Below are positions 44,051-54,955 of a DNA stretch of 64,000 nucleotides, piece after piece. Origin of the DNA: Vulcanimicrobiota bacterium (GTDB taxonomy: Bacteria; Vulcanimicrobiota; Vulcanimicrobiia; Vulcanimicrobiales; Vulcanimicrobiaceae). The notes beneath the pieces were generated by a model. That model did no database searches. It had not been told where the DNA came from and saw only the letters and a program-made list of their open reading frames with translations. Location: NCBI GenBank assembly GCA_027307235.1, contig DAHUXH010000012.1, forward strand, positions 186,001-250,000, in the 5' to 3' direction. A program made the translations under genes and the position numbers. How positions within the stretch are numbered: position 1 is the stretch's first letter; every line of letters begins with the position of its first letter.

Positions 44051-44144
44051 TGGCGGGAAAGTGTAGGAATCGAACCTACCAGCCGCCTTGCGGCGACCTC
44101 AGCGGTTTTGAAGACCGTGCGGGCCACCAGACCCGTACTTTCCC
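44051..44144 (-). tRNA. selC: tRNA-Sec (anticodon UCA)
   Basis: A 94-base tRNA with encoded CCA. An 8-base-pair acceptor stem (GGGAAAGT/ACTTTCCC) is followed by discriminator G. The D-arm is CGGG-TCTGGTGG-CCCG and the anticodon loop CTTCAAA gives UCA on a CGGT/ACCG stem. A long variable arm (GCCGC-AA-GGCGGC) precedes the T-arm GTAGG-TTCGATT-CCTAC. The 8+5 stem, long extra arm and UCA anticodon are those of bacterial tRNA-Sec, which is charged with serine and converted by SelA, whose gene is at 59 kb. Confidence 0.95.
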
Positions 44145-44556
44145 ATCGGATACCCTATTTCGCCGGATTCGCGTTTCCTACGAGATCGTCCTGATATGCC
44201 ACTGCGGCGAACCGCCTTTGCGACGCGGATTCAGAGAAGCGTTCGCGGCGACGCTCTTTCGTGCGTGATGCGATCGCCGCCTATCCGCGCGTGGCTTTCA
44301 CGAACTCCGATGAAGTGGTGATGCGTCAGCCTGTCCATCGCGAATGACTTCACCGTTCCTCGCATTGCTCAGTAGCGCGAACGAAGTGTCTAGTTTGTGT
44401 ATGGGATTGGTTTGAATTTTGATCAGGGAAAGAACCCGCAAACCTTCGCGCGTAAAATCTTCTCGAAGTGTACTCCTGTAGGCAGCGGCCGAGTTTTGGT
44501 TTGGATGATCATTAATCGTTACCAGCCCGGGTGGTGGACTTTTTACTAATGCCGGA
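44145..44556. other. Non-coding stretch between tRNA-Sec and the XRE gene
   Basis: About 410 bases with stop codons in all frames and no ORF I can support. The base composition toward 44400-44560 is more A+T-rich than the rest of the window, as if acquired or promoter-bearing. No second tRNA, repeat array or clear transposon end is visible. Confidence 0.5.
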
Positions 44557-44582
44557 ATTCGCGAATATCCCGTTTTGGGATA
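44557..44582. promoter_or_regulatory. Two adjoining palindromes upstream of the XRE gene
   Basis: ATTCGCGAAT (44557-44566) and TATCCC-GTTTT-GGGATA (44566-44582) share one base. They lie 40-65 bases before the XRE start codon, as expected for sites bound by the XRE protein itself. Confidence 0.45.
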
Positions 44583-44621
44583 GCTTTCCGCGGCAATTCA
44601 TAATCGGGCGGTGGAGGCCCG

Positions 44622-44924
44622 TTGAGCAAATCAATCCATACGGCCCTTTACAAGAGGCTACGGCAGTTGCTGGTGAGCTATCGTGAAAAGGGTGAGATGA
44701 CTCAGTCGGAACTTGCGGCGGCGATCGGGAAGCCGCAATCGTTTATCTCGAAAGTTGAAAGCGGTGAACGTCGCCTAGACATTGTCGAGTTGATTCAAAT
44801 TCTCAACGCATTGCATGCTGATCCAGGTGAATTCATCGACGAACTGCTCCCGGGAGCACGCCTCTTCAGCACGGACGGTGCTTCTGCGTCGGACGTTATC
44901 GTGGTCGATCATGCAAGCATTTAA
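44622..44924 (+). CDS. XRE-family helix-turn-helix regulator
   Basis: A 100-residue protein starting at TTG 44622 after GGAGG (44613-44617). The helix-turn-helix is MTQSELAAAIGKPQSFISKVESGERRLDIVELIQILNAL (about residues 26-64). The C-terminal 30 residues are not recognised. Palindromes upstream suggest autoregulation. No restriction, toxin or phage gene is adjacent; the next gene is an orphan histidine kinase. Confidence 0.87.
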   Translation: MSKSIHTALYKRLRQLLVSYREKGEMTQSELAAAIGKPQSFISKVESGERRLDIVELIQILNALHADPGEFIDELLPGARLFSTDGASASDVIVVDHASI

Positions 44925-44953
44925 TCGTTTTGTAATCGTAACAGGTCATAATC

Positions 44954-44965
44954 TTTACATGTAAA
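44954..44965. promoter_or_regulatory. TTTACATGTAAA palindrome before the histidine kinase
   Basis: A perfect 12-base palindrome lies in the 107-base gap between the XRE gene and the kinase, about 67 bases before the kinase ATG. It could be an operator for the kinase gene. The regulator is unknown, and its sequence differs from the palindromes before the XRE gene. Confidence 0.35.
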
Positions 44966-45031
44966 CACTAGCTTCAACACATCGCACACTCCGAACTTTC
45001 GTTTCGTTACCGATACATAATGCGGGGGATT

Positions 45032-46354
45032 ATGACCATCACCGAGCCAGCAGCGCTTGGACGGGAAGATATTCTCGACCGGCTTCTTACCACGACGCGC
45101 GACGTACTCCAGGCGCATGAATTGACACCTGCGCTGGAGTCAGTTGCCCGTGCCGTGGTGGAATTGTTCGGCTTTAAGTACGTGACAATCGTGGCCGCAG
45201 ATTTCCCCGGCGGTGACCTGAAGCGACGCGTCGTGCTCGGCTGGCCTGAAGCGGTGATCGAAGAACGCCTGGGTGAACATGTCGAGCGGAACGCTGTCGA
45301 ACGCCTTCTCCAGAAACGTTTTGAAATCGTCCCGAACTGTTACTACGTATCGGCGGAAGATGACGTTCATTGGGAACGCACGATCTACGCCGGCGACATG
45401 CCGCTCGATGCGCCGCGAACGCAATCCGATGCGTGGCACGAGCGCGACCTCCTCGCGTTGGTGCTTTCAGACAGCGACGGCGAGATGCTGGGTTACCTGT
45501 CCGCTGACGGTCCGCACGACGGACGCATACCGTCGCGCAGCATGCTCGAGCAGATGCAGTTGTTCGTCAATCTGGTTGCGTTGGCGCTGGCGAACACACG
45601 CGCACACCGGTCCGAGGTCGAACGGCGTGAACTCTTGGAGCAGCACTCCCAACTCCAAACCGAATTCTTCGCGATGGTCTCGCACGAAGTACGTTCACCG
45701 CTCTCGGCGATCCGCGGGGCAACGGCTATCCTAGAGTCGCACTTCGATTCGCTATCGCTCGAACGCCGGAATGAACTGCTGAGCGTGATCGGCAGTTCTA
45801 CGACGCGGCTCTCGACGATTTTCGATGACTTCTTGCTGCTCTCGCGCATGGATGCCGGCAAACTCACCTTGCGGATCGAGCCGGTCGATCCAATCGCTAT
45901 CTGCACCGAATCGATTGCGCGCATGGAGAGCGAGCACCCCGGCCGCGAGTTTTGTATGGCGTATATCCAGCCGGTGCCGATGATTCGCGCCGATGAAGGC
46001 CGCGTCGTGCAGATCCTCACAAATCTCCTCTCGAACGCATCGAAGTACTCGTTTGCAAATACGCCGGTGACCGTCGAAATTAAAGTCTACGACGATCGCG
46101 TGCTATTCGCGATCTCGAACGAGGGCCGGGGCATCGATCGGGAGGACCGGGGCAAGCTCTTCACCCGCTTTGGACATCTGTCGCACTCCGACGGATCGAC
46201 CGGACTCGGGCTCCACATCTGCGCCCAACTGACCGAACTCATGAACGGCCGCGTCGGCTGCGAGAGCGAGCCGAACAAGCGAACGACGTTCTGGTTCACC
46301 ATGCCCCGTGCCGACGTCGCCGCTCTGGCGCAGGCCCCAAGCCTGGACGGATGA
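45032..46354 (+). CDS. Soluble GAF-domain sensor histidine kinase (orphan)
   Basis: A 440-residue kinase. ATG 45032 is preferred because GGGGG sits 4 bases upstream. Residues 20-195 look like a GAF sensor domain (LESVARAVVELFGFKYVTIVAA ... LALANTRAHRSEVE). Then come the HisKA H-box (FFAMVSHEVRSPLSAIRGA) and the ATPase boxes N (LTNLLSNASKYS), G1 (NEGRGIDREDRGKLFTRFG) and G2 (STGLGLHIC). No membrane helix and no adjacent response regulator, so the partner is elsewhere. Confidence 0.9.
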   Translation: MTITEPAALGREDILDRLLTTTRDVLQAHELTPALESVARAVVELFGFKYVTIVAADFPGGDLKRRVVLGWPEAVIEERLGEHVERNAVERLLQKRFEIVPNCYYVSAEDDVHWERTIYAGDMPLDAPRTQSDAWHERDLLALVLSDSDGEMLGYLSADGPHDGRIPSRSMLEQMQLFVNLVALALANTRAHRSEVERRELLEQHSQLQTEFFAMVSHEVRSPLSAIRGATAILESHFDSLSLERRNELLSVIGSSTTRLSTIFDDFLLLSRMDAGKLTLRIEPVDPIAICTESIARMESEHPGREFCMAYIQPVPMIRADEGRVVQILTNLLSNASKYSFANTPVTVEIKVYDDRVLFAISNEGRGIDREDRGKLFTRFGHLSHSDGSTGLGLHICAQLTELMNGRVGCESEPNKRTTFWFTMPRADVAALAQAPSLDG

Positions 46355-46400
46355 ACGACTCCACCTGACGCCGCGGGTACAAGGTGAAATTTCGTGTTGC

Positions 46401-47398
46401 TCACGCTGATTGCGCGAGGCACCCGGTCGGTTCCCGGCCGGTGTGGGCCAGCGCCCACAAGAGAGTGACGCGCGCAGCGTTTTGATCGCGTGAAAAGGCC
46501 AAGCCGCATGCACAGACGTGTTGGCGCTCCGCGAGCGTTTTCGTACGCTGCACTCCACAGTTGCTGCACGTTTGGCTTGGTTTGACCGTATGCGACGGAA
46601 CCTCGACGAACTCGACACCAGCTTCTGCCGCTTTGTATGCGAGCATATCGAGAAATGCGCGTGGGGCCGTCGCGAGTATCTCGCGATTGAGGCCCGCCTT
46701 TTGCGCAACGTTGCGCCCGGGTGATTCGACCGTTCCTCTGGCCGAACGGGTCATCTTCCTGATCGAGAGCGATTCGGTCGCGATGAGATTCGACGCTTTC
46801 ACCAGCGCTGCCGAGAGCTGATGCAGAAAGTTGTGGCGCCGAGCGGCCGTCTTACGCTGGATTGTGCTGACGGCCAGGCGTGCCTTAAGGCGGTTCTTCG
46901 AGCATTTGTCCTTGCGCGCAAGGTTCTGCTGCGCCGCTTCCAGCTTGGCGCGCATCTGTGTGAAGAAGCGCGGGTTCTCGATTGCCGAGAAGCTGCCGTC
47001 GTCGTGGGCGAGCGTGGCGAACGTCTCGACACCCCAATCCAAGCCAACGGCAGACGTTCCGCCTGACACCTGAGAGACGCGGCCTGCCATGTCGGTCGCC
47101 GTTGCCAGGTGTGAAGCGGAAGCCATCGCCGTGCGTCTTATATCCCCAGCCTGAGAACCGGGCGAACGCCTGAAAGCGCGGGAAACCTGGGGCTTCGCCG
47201 TTCTTGCAGCGCCGAAAGAACGACGCGCATTTGATCGTATGCCGACAGGCTCTTGCGCTGCAGCCGCCAGGCGGCGATGCGCTGTTCGAGCGCGGCGTTA
47301 TAGAGCCGTTGGTGCAGCCCGAGCATATCCAGCAGCGCCGCCTCCTGCGAGCGCGACGGATAGAGGCGATAGACGACCTTGCGCGAGACGGGCTCCAT
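46401..47398 (-). pseudogene. Decayed IS200/IS605-type TnpB (RNA-guided nuclease) gene
   Basis: The N terminus reads MEPVSRKVVYRLYPSRSQEA from 47398. The middle moves to another frame (KNGEAPGFPRFQAFARFSGW, then YKTHGDGFRFTPGNG). A third frame carries GLDWGVETFATLA (RuvC I Asp), ATESLSI (RuvC II Glu), the zinc ribbon CSNC..CACG, and SRDQNAA (RuvC III Asp). About 70-100 residues of the middle are lost, so the ORF is broken although the three catalytic residues remain. No TnpA is present. It stops just before typA. Confidence 0.88.
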
Positions 47399-47495
47399 CG
47401 TGCCTACTATTGCCTTTCTGGATGCCATGCGGGTGACATTCTGGAATCGCCTGCAAGGTAGGTGCCGCGCGCCTCTGCGCGTAAAGGCGGCTGCC

Positions 47496-49322
<1,827 letters not shown>

Positions 49323-49327
49323 GGTCT

Positions 49328-49347
49328 AGGAGCCTGTGCAGGCTCCT
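49328..49347. terminator. Two-way terminator hairpin after typA
   Basis: AGGAGCCTG-TG-CAGGCTCCT is a perfect 9-base-pair stem between the stop codons of typA and the glycosyltransferase, which converge here. It resembles the CTAGGCTCCTAG core at 36460-36471. Confidence 0.7.
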
Positions 49348-50948
49348 TAGCCCAGCGGTATCGGCGAATCGGCTCTTGCACGCGCCGGCCGCTCAAGCCC
49401 GGAGCGCGCCACGCGCGCAAGATCGAGGACGCGCATCGCGCTGCGCCGAGGAGAGAACCGTCGCGAGAAATCGGCGACCGCGCACGTCGCTTTCGCCCGG
49501 CGTGATGCGACATCGCGCAACGCGCGCTCGGCCAGCGACGGCAACGCGGACGTAGACCCGATGAACGCGACGTCGTCAGCGTAGATGCGGCGCGTCGCCG
49601 CATGCTCGAGGACGACCGTGGGGATACCGGCACGGGCGAGCAACACGTTGCCGTACGCGCACGTGTCGGTCAAGCCCGCAAAGATCGCAACATCGAGATA
49701 GGTGGGTTCGCCGTGCGCGAACAGCATCTGCCCGTCGAGCGCGACAATCTCCAGCTGCGGATCGGACGCGCGGACGGCGGCAACGGCAGCGGCAACAGCG
49801 TGTTGCTTTTCCGGCGTATCGCCGGCGGCGACAAAGACGCCGACGCGACGCGCAGCCACGTCATCCGCGTGCCGTACACCGCAGTGTGCTGCGCGTTCGG
49901 CATCCACTCCCGGCAGCCAGGGGATGCTCCCCGCATAGGCACCGTGCGCGGTCAGAGCGGCGAAGCCGTCGTCGCCGGCGGCAACCGTCACTCCGGCTCT
50001 GGGTGATGGCTCCGGCGCAAACCAGTCGAGCGAAGCGGCGATGCGAAACCGCCGGTTGACCAACGACCAGGGCGCGATGCGATCGGCGACCATCGGATGT
50101 CCGAACGAACGCATGCCGCCCAGCAGATCGTCGAGTGCGCGATCAAGCAATAGATCGCCGTGTGTGTCGCGGCGCACGACCACCGCACCGACCTCGCCGC
50201 GTTCGACGCGCGCGACGTCATGCAAACGACGATGCCAACGACGAAAGAACCGCATCTCGTTGTGCTGCTCGTGATCGAAGCGGCCGTCGGTAGCACCTTC
50301 ATAGTGCGCGAACGCCGCGTCGGCCACAAACCGTACGTTTCGTCCATCTTCACCGGCACGCATACACAGATCGACGTCTTCGTAGCCGTTGCGATACGCC
50401 TGGTCGAAACCGCCCGCGGCGAGGAACCAATCACGCCGCACGGCCATCGCCGCTCCCGGCACTGCTGCGGCTTCATACGTTGCGCCGTCGTGCGCAGGTG
50501 AATCCGGAAGATGACGATGCGAATGCCACCACTGCGCGTTTGGCAACAGCACCATGCCGTTGGCCTGCAGCACACCGTCTTCGAAGACGAGCCGTCCGGC
50601 CGCGATCGCGACACGATCGTCTGAAAACGCGGCGCGAATCGGCGTCAGTGCATCGCCGAGCGGAACGGCGTCGTTGTTGAGAAACAACACCACCGGTGCT
50701 TGGGCGGCCTTCGCTCCAACGTTGCATGCGCCCGCGAAGTTCAAGTTCGTCTCCTGCCGCAACGTACACACCCAAGAAAAATCTCGCTGCATGGCTGCGG
50801 GTGTCTCATCAGTCGAAGCATTGTCGACGACGATGACGTCAAACGCGGTCGCGCCCTCGGTGCGCAGAGCCGCAAGCGCGTCAAGACATCGGCGCGTCAA
50901 CCACCAGTTGTTGCGCACCGGTATCACGACGCTGAGCATCGGATGCAT
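49347..50948 (-). CDS. Family 2 glycosyltransferase
   Basis: ATG 50948 gives 533 residues, starting with the GT2 (GT-A) fold MHPMLSVVIPVRNNWWLTRRCLDAL. DVIVVDNASTDETPAAM binds the nucleotide, and FLNNDAVPLG carries a DxD-like metal motif. The C-terminal third (RRDWFLAAGGFDQAYRNGYEDVDLCMRAGE) is typical of rhamnosyl/galactofuranosyl-like transferases, followed by an extra domain of 220 residues not recognised. It is convergent with typA. Cell-surface polysaccharide synthesis is a likely role. Confidence 0.88.
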   Translation of the reverse strand: MHPMLSVVIPVRNNWWLTRRCLDALAALRTEGATAFDVIVVDNASTDETPAAMQRDFSWVCTLRQETNLNFAGACNVGAKAAQAPVVLFLNNDAVPLGDALTPIRAAFSDDRVAIAAGRLVFEDGVLQANGMVLLPNAQWWHSHRHLPDSPAHDGATYEAAAVPGAAMAVRRDWFLAAGGFDQAYRNGYEDVDLCMRAGEDGRNVRFVADAAFAHYEGATDGRFDHEQHNEMRFFRRWHRRLHDVARVERGEVGAVVVRRDTHGDLLLDRALDDLLGGMRSFGHPMVADRIAPWSLVNRRFRIAASLDWFAPEPSPRAGVTVAAGDDGFAALTAHGAYAGSIPWLPGVDAERAAHCGVRHADDVAARRVGVFVAAGDTPEKQHAVAAAVAAVRASDPQLEIVALDGQMLFAHGEPTYLDVAIFAGLTDTCAYGNVLLARAGIPTVVLEHAATRRIYADDVAFIGSTSALPSLAERALRDVASRRAKATCAVADFSRRFSPRRSAMRVLDLARVARSGLERPARARADSPIPLG

Positions 50949-51009
50949 GGCACGCTTTTTCGAGCGGGAAGAGGTCAGCACCTTACCGGTGCGGGAAGTA
51001 GGCGCCGTG

Positions 51010-51774
51010 ATGAGTCGTCCATTCCTGGCCGCTCTCTTGGCTCTCACACTGCTGGCGGCCGATCCGGTCTCCGCGCCGTCCGATCCGACACTGCTCCTTG
51101 CACTGCGGGGCAAGTCGGCAGCGGCGCTCACCTTCGTGCCGTTCGACGGTCCGCCGCAACCGCTGGTGCAACCGGGCAAACCGACGGTCGTCATCGCATT
51201 CGCGTCGTGGTGCGAGCCATGCATTCAAGAATTGCCGAGAGTGCTTGCCGACTACGCGCGCTTCAAAGACCGCGTCAATTTCGCCGGCATCGACTTTCTC
51301 GATGCGGAGCAAGCCGGACGCTCGGTCGTCGCACGGTATGCGATTCCGTTTCCGGTCGAGCATTTCGGCGACGAGTCGATGGGACAATCCGTGACGATCG
51401 ATGCACTTCAGGCAACCGAAGCGCGGTGCCGCTGCGTACCGTCCCAGAAGACCGCGTTCACCGCAACCGAGTTGGACACGATCTTGCCGTTGCTCAAACG
51501 TGCCCTCTTTCCGGAAACCTTCGCGCGGCTCGTTCCAGTCCTCAAGCGCGGCGTGGACGTCACACCGCGTGAACTGACGGCGCTGGCCGCGGAGCACGGC
51601 GTCGCCATCACCGTCGGCATCGGTAAGATCACGACCTCGCCGGTCGACAATCCGCTTGCTTTACCGCACGCGTTCATCATCGATGATCGCGGCATCGTCC
51701 GCAACGAGGTGATCGGGTATTCGCAGTCAGTCGACCCGATCGCCGATGCACTCATTACCTTGGGAATCCGATAG
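51010..51774 (+). CDS. TlpA-like thioredoxin-fold exported protein
   Basis: A 254-residue protein with a signal (MSRPFLAALLALTLLAADPVSA) and a thioredoxin fold with the redox pair Cys68-Cys71 in SWCEPC. After the first fold half there is a 90-residue helical insertion (RCRCVPSQKTAFTATELDTILPLLKRAL), and the fold closes with LPHAFIIDDRGIV. The extra CRC pair lies in the insertion. Probably a periplasmic reductase. ATG 51010 is chosen; GTG 51007 precedes it in frame. It overlaps mscL by 1 base. Confidence 0.8.
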   Translation: MSRPFLAALLALTLLAADPVSAPSDPTLLLALRGKSAAALTFVPFDGPPQPLVQPGKPTVVIAFASWCEPCIQELPRVLADYARFKDRVNFAGIDFLDAEQAGRSVVARYAIPFPVEHFGDESMGQSVTIDALQATEARCRCVPSQKTAFTATELDTILPLLKRALFPETFARLVPVLKRGVDVTPRELTALAAEHGVAITVGIGKITTSPVDNPLALPHAFIIDDRGIVRNEVIGYSQSVDPIADALITLGIR

Positions 51775-52229
51775 TGGAACTCGATCCGAAAGTCGTCGCG
51801 CGCCGTGGACAATCGCTCGCGCAAGGATTCGCGCGCTTCTTGCTGCGCGGAAAAGTCGTCGATCTGGCCATCGCCGTCGTGATCGGCGCCGCGGCCGGCA
51901 GCCTGATCACCTCGTTTGTCAAAGACATCTTCGCTCCGGCGATTGCGATGATCTTCGGAACGCACGAGTTCGAGAAGGCGACGTTGACGATCCGGGGCAG
52001 CACCATCAGTTACGGCAGCTTTATCAACTCGCTGCTGTCGTTTCTCATCATCGCCGGTGTGGTGTATCTGTTCGTGATCACGCCCACCAACCGGCTCGAG
52101 AACAACGCGTACTTTCAACCCCCATCCGACCCGAACTTTCGGAAATGTCCGGAGTGTCTGGGTGAGATTCCCAAGGACGCGCGGCGGTGCATGTTCTGCA
52201 CCCAATTGGTGGGAGCGCTCGAAGAATAG
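51774..52229 (+). CDS. mscL: Large-conductance mechanosensitive channel with zinc ribbon
   Basis: A 151-residue MscL: N-terminal helix, TM1 (VVDLAIAVVIGAAAGSLITSFVKDIFAPAI), periplasmic loop and TM2 (FINSLLSFLIIAGVVYLFVI). These channels open under membrane tension and release solutes on osmotic downshock. Unlike E. coli MscL, it ends in a four-cysteine zinc ribbon (CPECLGEIPKDARRCMFC), seen in some other bacterial MscL proteins. The start is GTG 51774, overlapping the stop of the upstream gene. Confidence 0.93.
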   Translation: MELDPKVVARRGQSLAQGFARFLLRGKVVDLAIAVVIGAAAGSLITSFVKDIFAPAIAMIFGTHEFEKATLTIRGSTISYGSFINSLLSFLIIAGVVYLFVITPTNRLENNAYFQPPSDPNFRKCPECLGEIPKDARRCMFCTQLVGALEE

Positions 52230-52233
52230 CTGC

Positions 52234-54864
52234 TTACGGCAAGGCGGCGGTGACGCGAGCCTCCGTCGCAAAAGTCAGTTCACCGCGGAGATCGTCGTAA
52301 CCGACCTCGACGGCATCGCCTTCGCGAACATCGCCCGCAAGAATCTTGCGCCCGAGCGGTGTTTCCAGCTCTTTCTGAATCGTTCGCTTGAGCGGACGCG
52401 CACCGTAGGTGGGATCATAGCCGGATTTCACTAGATGCCGCTTCGCCGCCGCATCGAGAACCAGCGTGATGTGGCGATCCTCCAAGCGTTTGCGTAAACG
52501 CCGCAACTGGATCTCGACGATCTCTTCGAGTTCTTCCTCGGTAAGCGAGTGGAACACAATCGTCTCGTCGACGCGGTTGAGAAATTCCGGGCGAAAGTGC
52601 TGGCGCAACTCGTCGAGCACGGTCGCACGCATGACCGCGTACTCGGCGCCGGTAAGCGCACCTTTGTAATCGAGGATGCGATGGCTGCCGATGTTCGAGG
52701 TCATCACGACGATCGTGTTCTTGAAATCGACGGTGTGACCCTGACCGTCGGTGAGCCGTCCGTCGTCGAGGATCTGCAAGAAGACGTTGAACACGTCACT
52801 GCTCGCTTTTTCGATCTCGTCGAAGAGCACCACCGAATACGGGCGGCGGCGCACGGCCTCGGTGAGCTGGCCGCCCTCTTCATAGCCGACGTATCCCGGC
52901 GGCGCGCCGATCAAGCGCGCGACGGTGTGCTTTTCCTGATACTCCGACATGTCTATGCGAATCAGCGCACGTTCGTCGTTGAAGAGATACTCCGCGAGCG
53001 CACGCGCCAACTCCGTCTTACCGACGCCGGTCGGACCCAGGAAGATGAACGAGCCGATCGGACGATTCGGGTCGGAGAGACCCGAGCGCGAACGCATGAC
53101 GGCCTCGGCGACGGCATCGACCGCTTCACCTTGGCCGATGACGCGCCGATGCAACTCCTCGTCGAGGTGGAGCAGCTTCTGCTTCTCCCCTTCGAGCAGC
53201 TTCGTCACTGGAATGCCGGTCCAGCGCGCGATTACCTCGGCGATGTCTTCCTCGTCGACCTCTTCTTTCGAGAGGCGCCCGTGGTGCTGACTGAGCAGAT
53301 GCTCTTCCTGCGCCTTCAATTGTTTTTCGAGATCAGCAAGCGTGCCGTATTTCAACTGCGCCACGCGGTTGAGATCGTACTGACGCTCCGCCTGCTCGAT
53401 CTGCACCTTCGTGGTTTGAATCTGCTCGCGCAGATCGCGCAGCGCGACCGCCGCTCCCTTCTCCTTGTCCCATTGCGCCTTGAGCGTCATCTGCTCGGCG
53501 CGCACCTCCGCGAGTTCTTTTTCAAGGTTGTCTAGACGCGCCTTGCTGGCAGCATCGCTCTCCTTACGCAGCGCCTCGCGCTCAATTTCGAGCTGCATCA
53601 CGCGGCGCGTCAACTCGTCGAGTTCCTGCGGCATCGAGTCGATCTCCGTACGCAGCTTGGCGGCGGCTTCGTCAACCAAGTCGATCGCCTTGTCGGGCAA
53701 GAAACGGTCGGCGATGTACCGGTTGCTGAGCGTCGCGGCGGCAACCAGCGCACCGTCCTTGATACGCACGCCGTGATGAGCCTCGTACTTTTCCTTGAGG
53801 CCGCGCAGAATCGAGATCGTGTCTTCGACGCTGGGCTGATCCACTACCACCGGCTGAAAGCGGCGTTCGAGCGCACCGTCTTTTTCGATGTGCTTGCGAT
53901 ACTCGTCGAGCGTCGTCGCGCCGATCATGTGCAGTTCGCCGCGCGCCAGCATCGGCTTGAGCAGGTTGCCGGCATCCATCGAGCCTTCGGTCTTCCCTGC
54001 CCCGACCAGCGTATGCAGCTCATCGAGAAAGAGCACGATGCGGCCCTCGGATTGGCTAACGTCCTTGAGCACGGCCTTCAGCCGCTCTTCGAATTCGCCG
54101 CGATACTTGGCACCGGCGATCAGCGCGCCCATGTCGAGCGCGACGATGCGTTTGTCTTTGAGGCCTTCAGGCACGTCACCGCGCACGATGCGCTGCGCCA
54201 AGCCTTCGACGATCGCGGTCTTGCCGACACCGGGATCGCCGACCAGCACCGGGTTGTTCTTCGTGCGACGCGAGAGCACTTGAACGACGCGGCGAATCTC
54301 TTCGTCGCGACCGATCACCGGATCGAGCTTTCCGCGCTCGGCATCCAGAGTGAGATCGCGTCCGTATCGTTCGAGCGCCTTGTACGTTCCTTCCGGGTCC
54401 TTGGTCGTGACGCGCTGATTGCCGCGCACGTCGCGCAGTGCCTTGAGCAGCGCATCCTTGCTGAGACCGCTGTCGCGAAACAGTCTTCCGACGGTGCCGC
54501 TCGATTGCGCGAGCGCCAGCAGCACGTGCTCGACCGAGACGTAATCGTCTTGTAGGGTCTTGGCTTCGCCCTCCGCGACGCTCATCACGCGCGACAGCTC
54601 CGGCGCGAGCGTCGGCTGCGCGCTCTCCGCGCCGGCGCCGCTCAGGCGAGGCAGGCGACCGATCAACTCCTCGTTCTTGCGCGCGAGCACCCGCGGATCG
54701 GCTCCGGCCTTCTCGATGATGTCCGGGGCGATGCCGCGTTCTTGCTCGAGCAGGGCGGCCAGCATGTGCTCTGGCGAGACCTGCGTATGGTGCTCATTGA
54801 GCGCCTGGGAGTAGGCGGTACTGAGCGCATCCGACACGCGCTCGGTCATGCGTTCAACATTCAT
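52234..54864 (-). CDS. clpB: ATP-dependent disaggregase ClpB
   Basis: ATG 54864 gives 876 residues, the family's usual length; the frame is open to 54957. The N-terminal repeat domain ([26 protein letters not shown]) is followed by two AAA+ modules with Walker A motifs [13 protein letters not shown] and [13 protein letters not shown], and Walker B VLFLDEL and [10 protein letters not shown] coiled middle domain (about 400-520: [22 protein letters not shown]) is present. With DnaK it dissolves aggregates. It is divergent from a DUF155-like gene across a hairpin. Confidence 0.97.
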   Translation of the reverse strand: MNVERMTERVSDALSTAYSQALNEHHTQVSPEHMLAALLEQERGIAPDIIEKAGADPRVLARKNEELIGRLPRLSGAGAESAQPTLAPELSRVMSVAEGEAKTLQDDYVSVEHVLLALAQSSGTVGRLFRDSGLSKDALLKALRDVRGNQRVTTKDPEGTYKALERYGRDLTLDAERGKLDPVIGRDEEIRRVVQVLSRRTKNNPVLVGDPGVGKTAIVEGLAQRIVRGDVPEGLKDKRIVALDMGALIAGAKYRGEFEERLKAVLKDVSQSEGRIVLFLDELHTLVGAGKTEGSMDAGNLLKPMLARGELHMIGATTLDEYRKHIEKDGALERRFQPVVVDQPSVEDTISILRGLKEKYEAHHGVRIKDGALVAAATLSNRYIADRFLPDKAIDLVDEAAAKLRTEIDSMPQELDELTRRVMQLEIEREALRKESDAASKARLDNLEKELAEVRAEQMTLKAQWDKEKGAAVALRDLREQIQTTKVQIEQAERQYDLNRVAQLKYGTLADLEKQLKAQEEHLLSQHHGRLSKEEVDEEDIAEVIARWTGIPVTKLLEGEKQKLLHLDEELHRRVIGQGEAVDAVAEAVMRSRSGLSDPNRPIGSFIFLGPTGVGKTELARALAEYLFNDERALIRIDMSEYQEKHTVARLIGAPPGYVGYEEGGQLTEAVRRRPYSVVLFDEIEKASSDVFNVFLQILDDGRLTDGQGHTVDFKNTIVVMTSNIGSHRILDYKGALTGAEYAVMRATVLDELRQHFRPEFLNRVDETIVFHSLTEEELEEIVEIQLRRLRKRLEDRHITLVLDAAAKRHLVKSGYDPTYGARPLKRTIQKELETPLGRKILAGDVREGDAVEVGYDDLRGELTFATEARVTAALP

Positions 54865-54900
54865 TCCACACCATAGTACCGCGCTTGCGGCTCGGCGGTT

Positions 54901-54934
54901 GCAGGCTTGCCCTCTTAGCGGAGGGCTGGCCTGC
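54901..54934. promoter_or_regulatory. Hairpin between divergent clpB and the DUF155-like gene
   Basis: GCAGGC-TT-GCCCTC-TTAGCG-GAGGGC-TG-GCCTGC forms a 12-base-pair stem with a 2-base internal bubble. It lies in the 91-base gap between two divergent starts, so it could be an operator. It is not a CIRCE-type sequence. Confidence 0.4.
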
Positions 54935-54955
54935 TCGTGGAAGATCAGGCTCGAC

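Noticed and set aside
44221-44330. A protein-like stretch (RDAIAAYPRVAFTNSDEVV) between tRNA-Sec and the XRE gene
   Set aside because: Too short, with stops on both sides and no family match I can name; it could be chance.
47379-47495. Upstream start for typA at 47379
   Set aside because: It would overlap the decayed TnpB start and adds residues not present in TypA; GTG 47496 fits the family.
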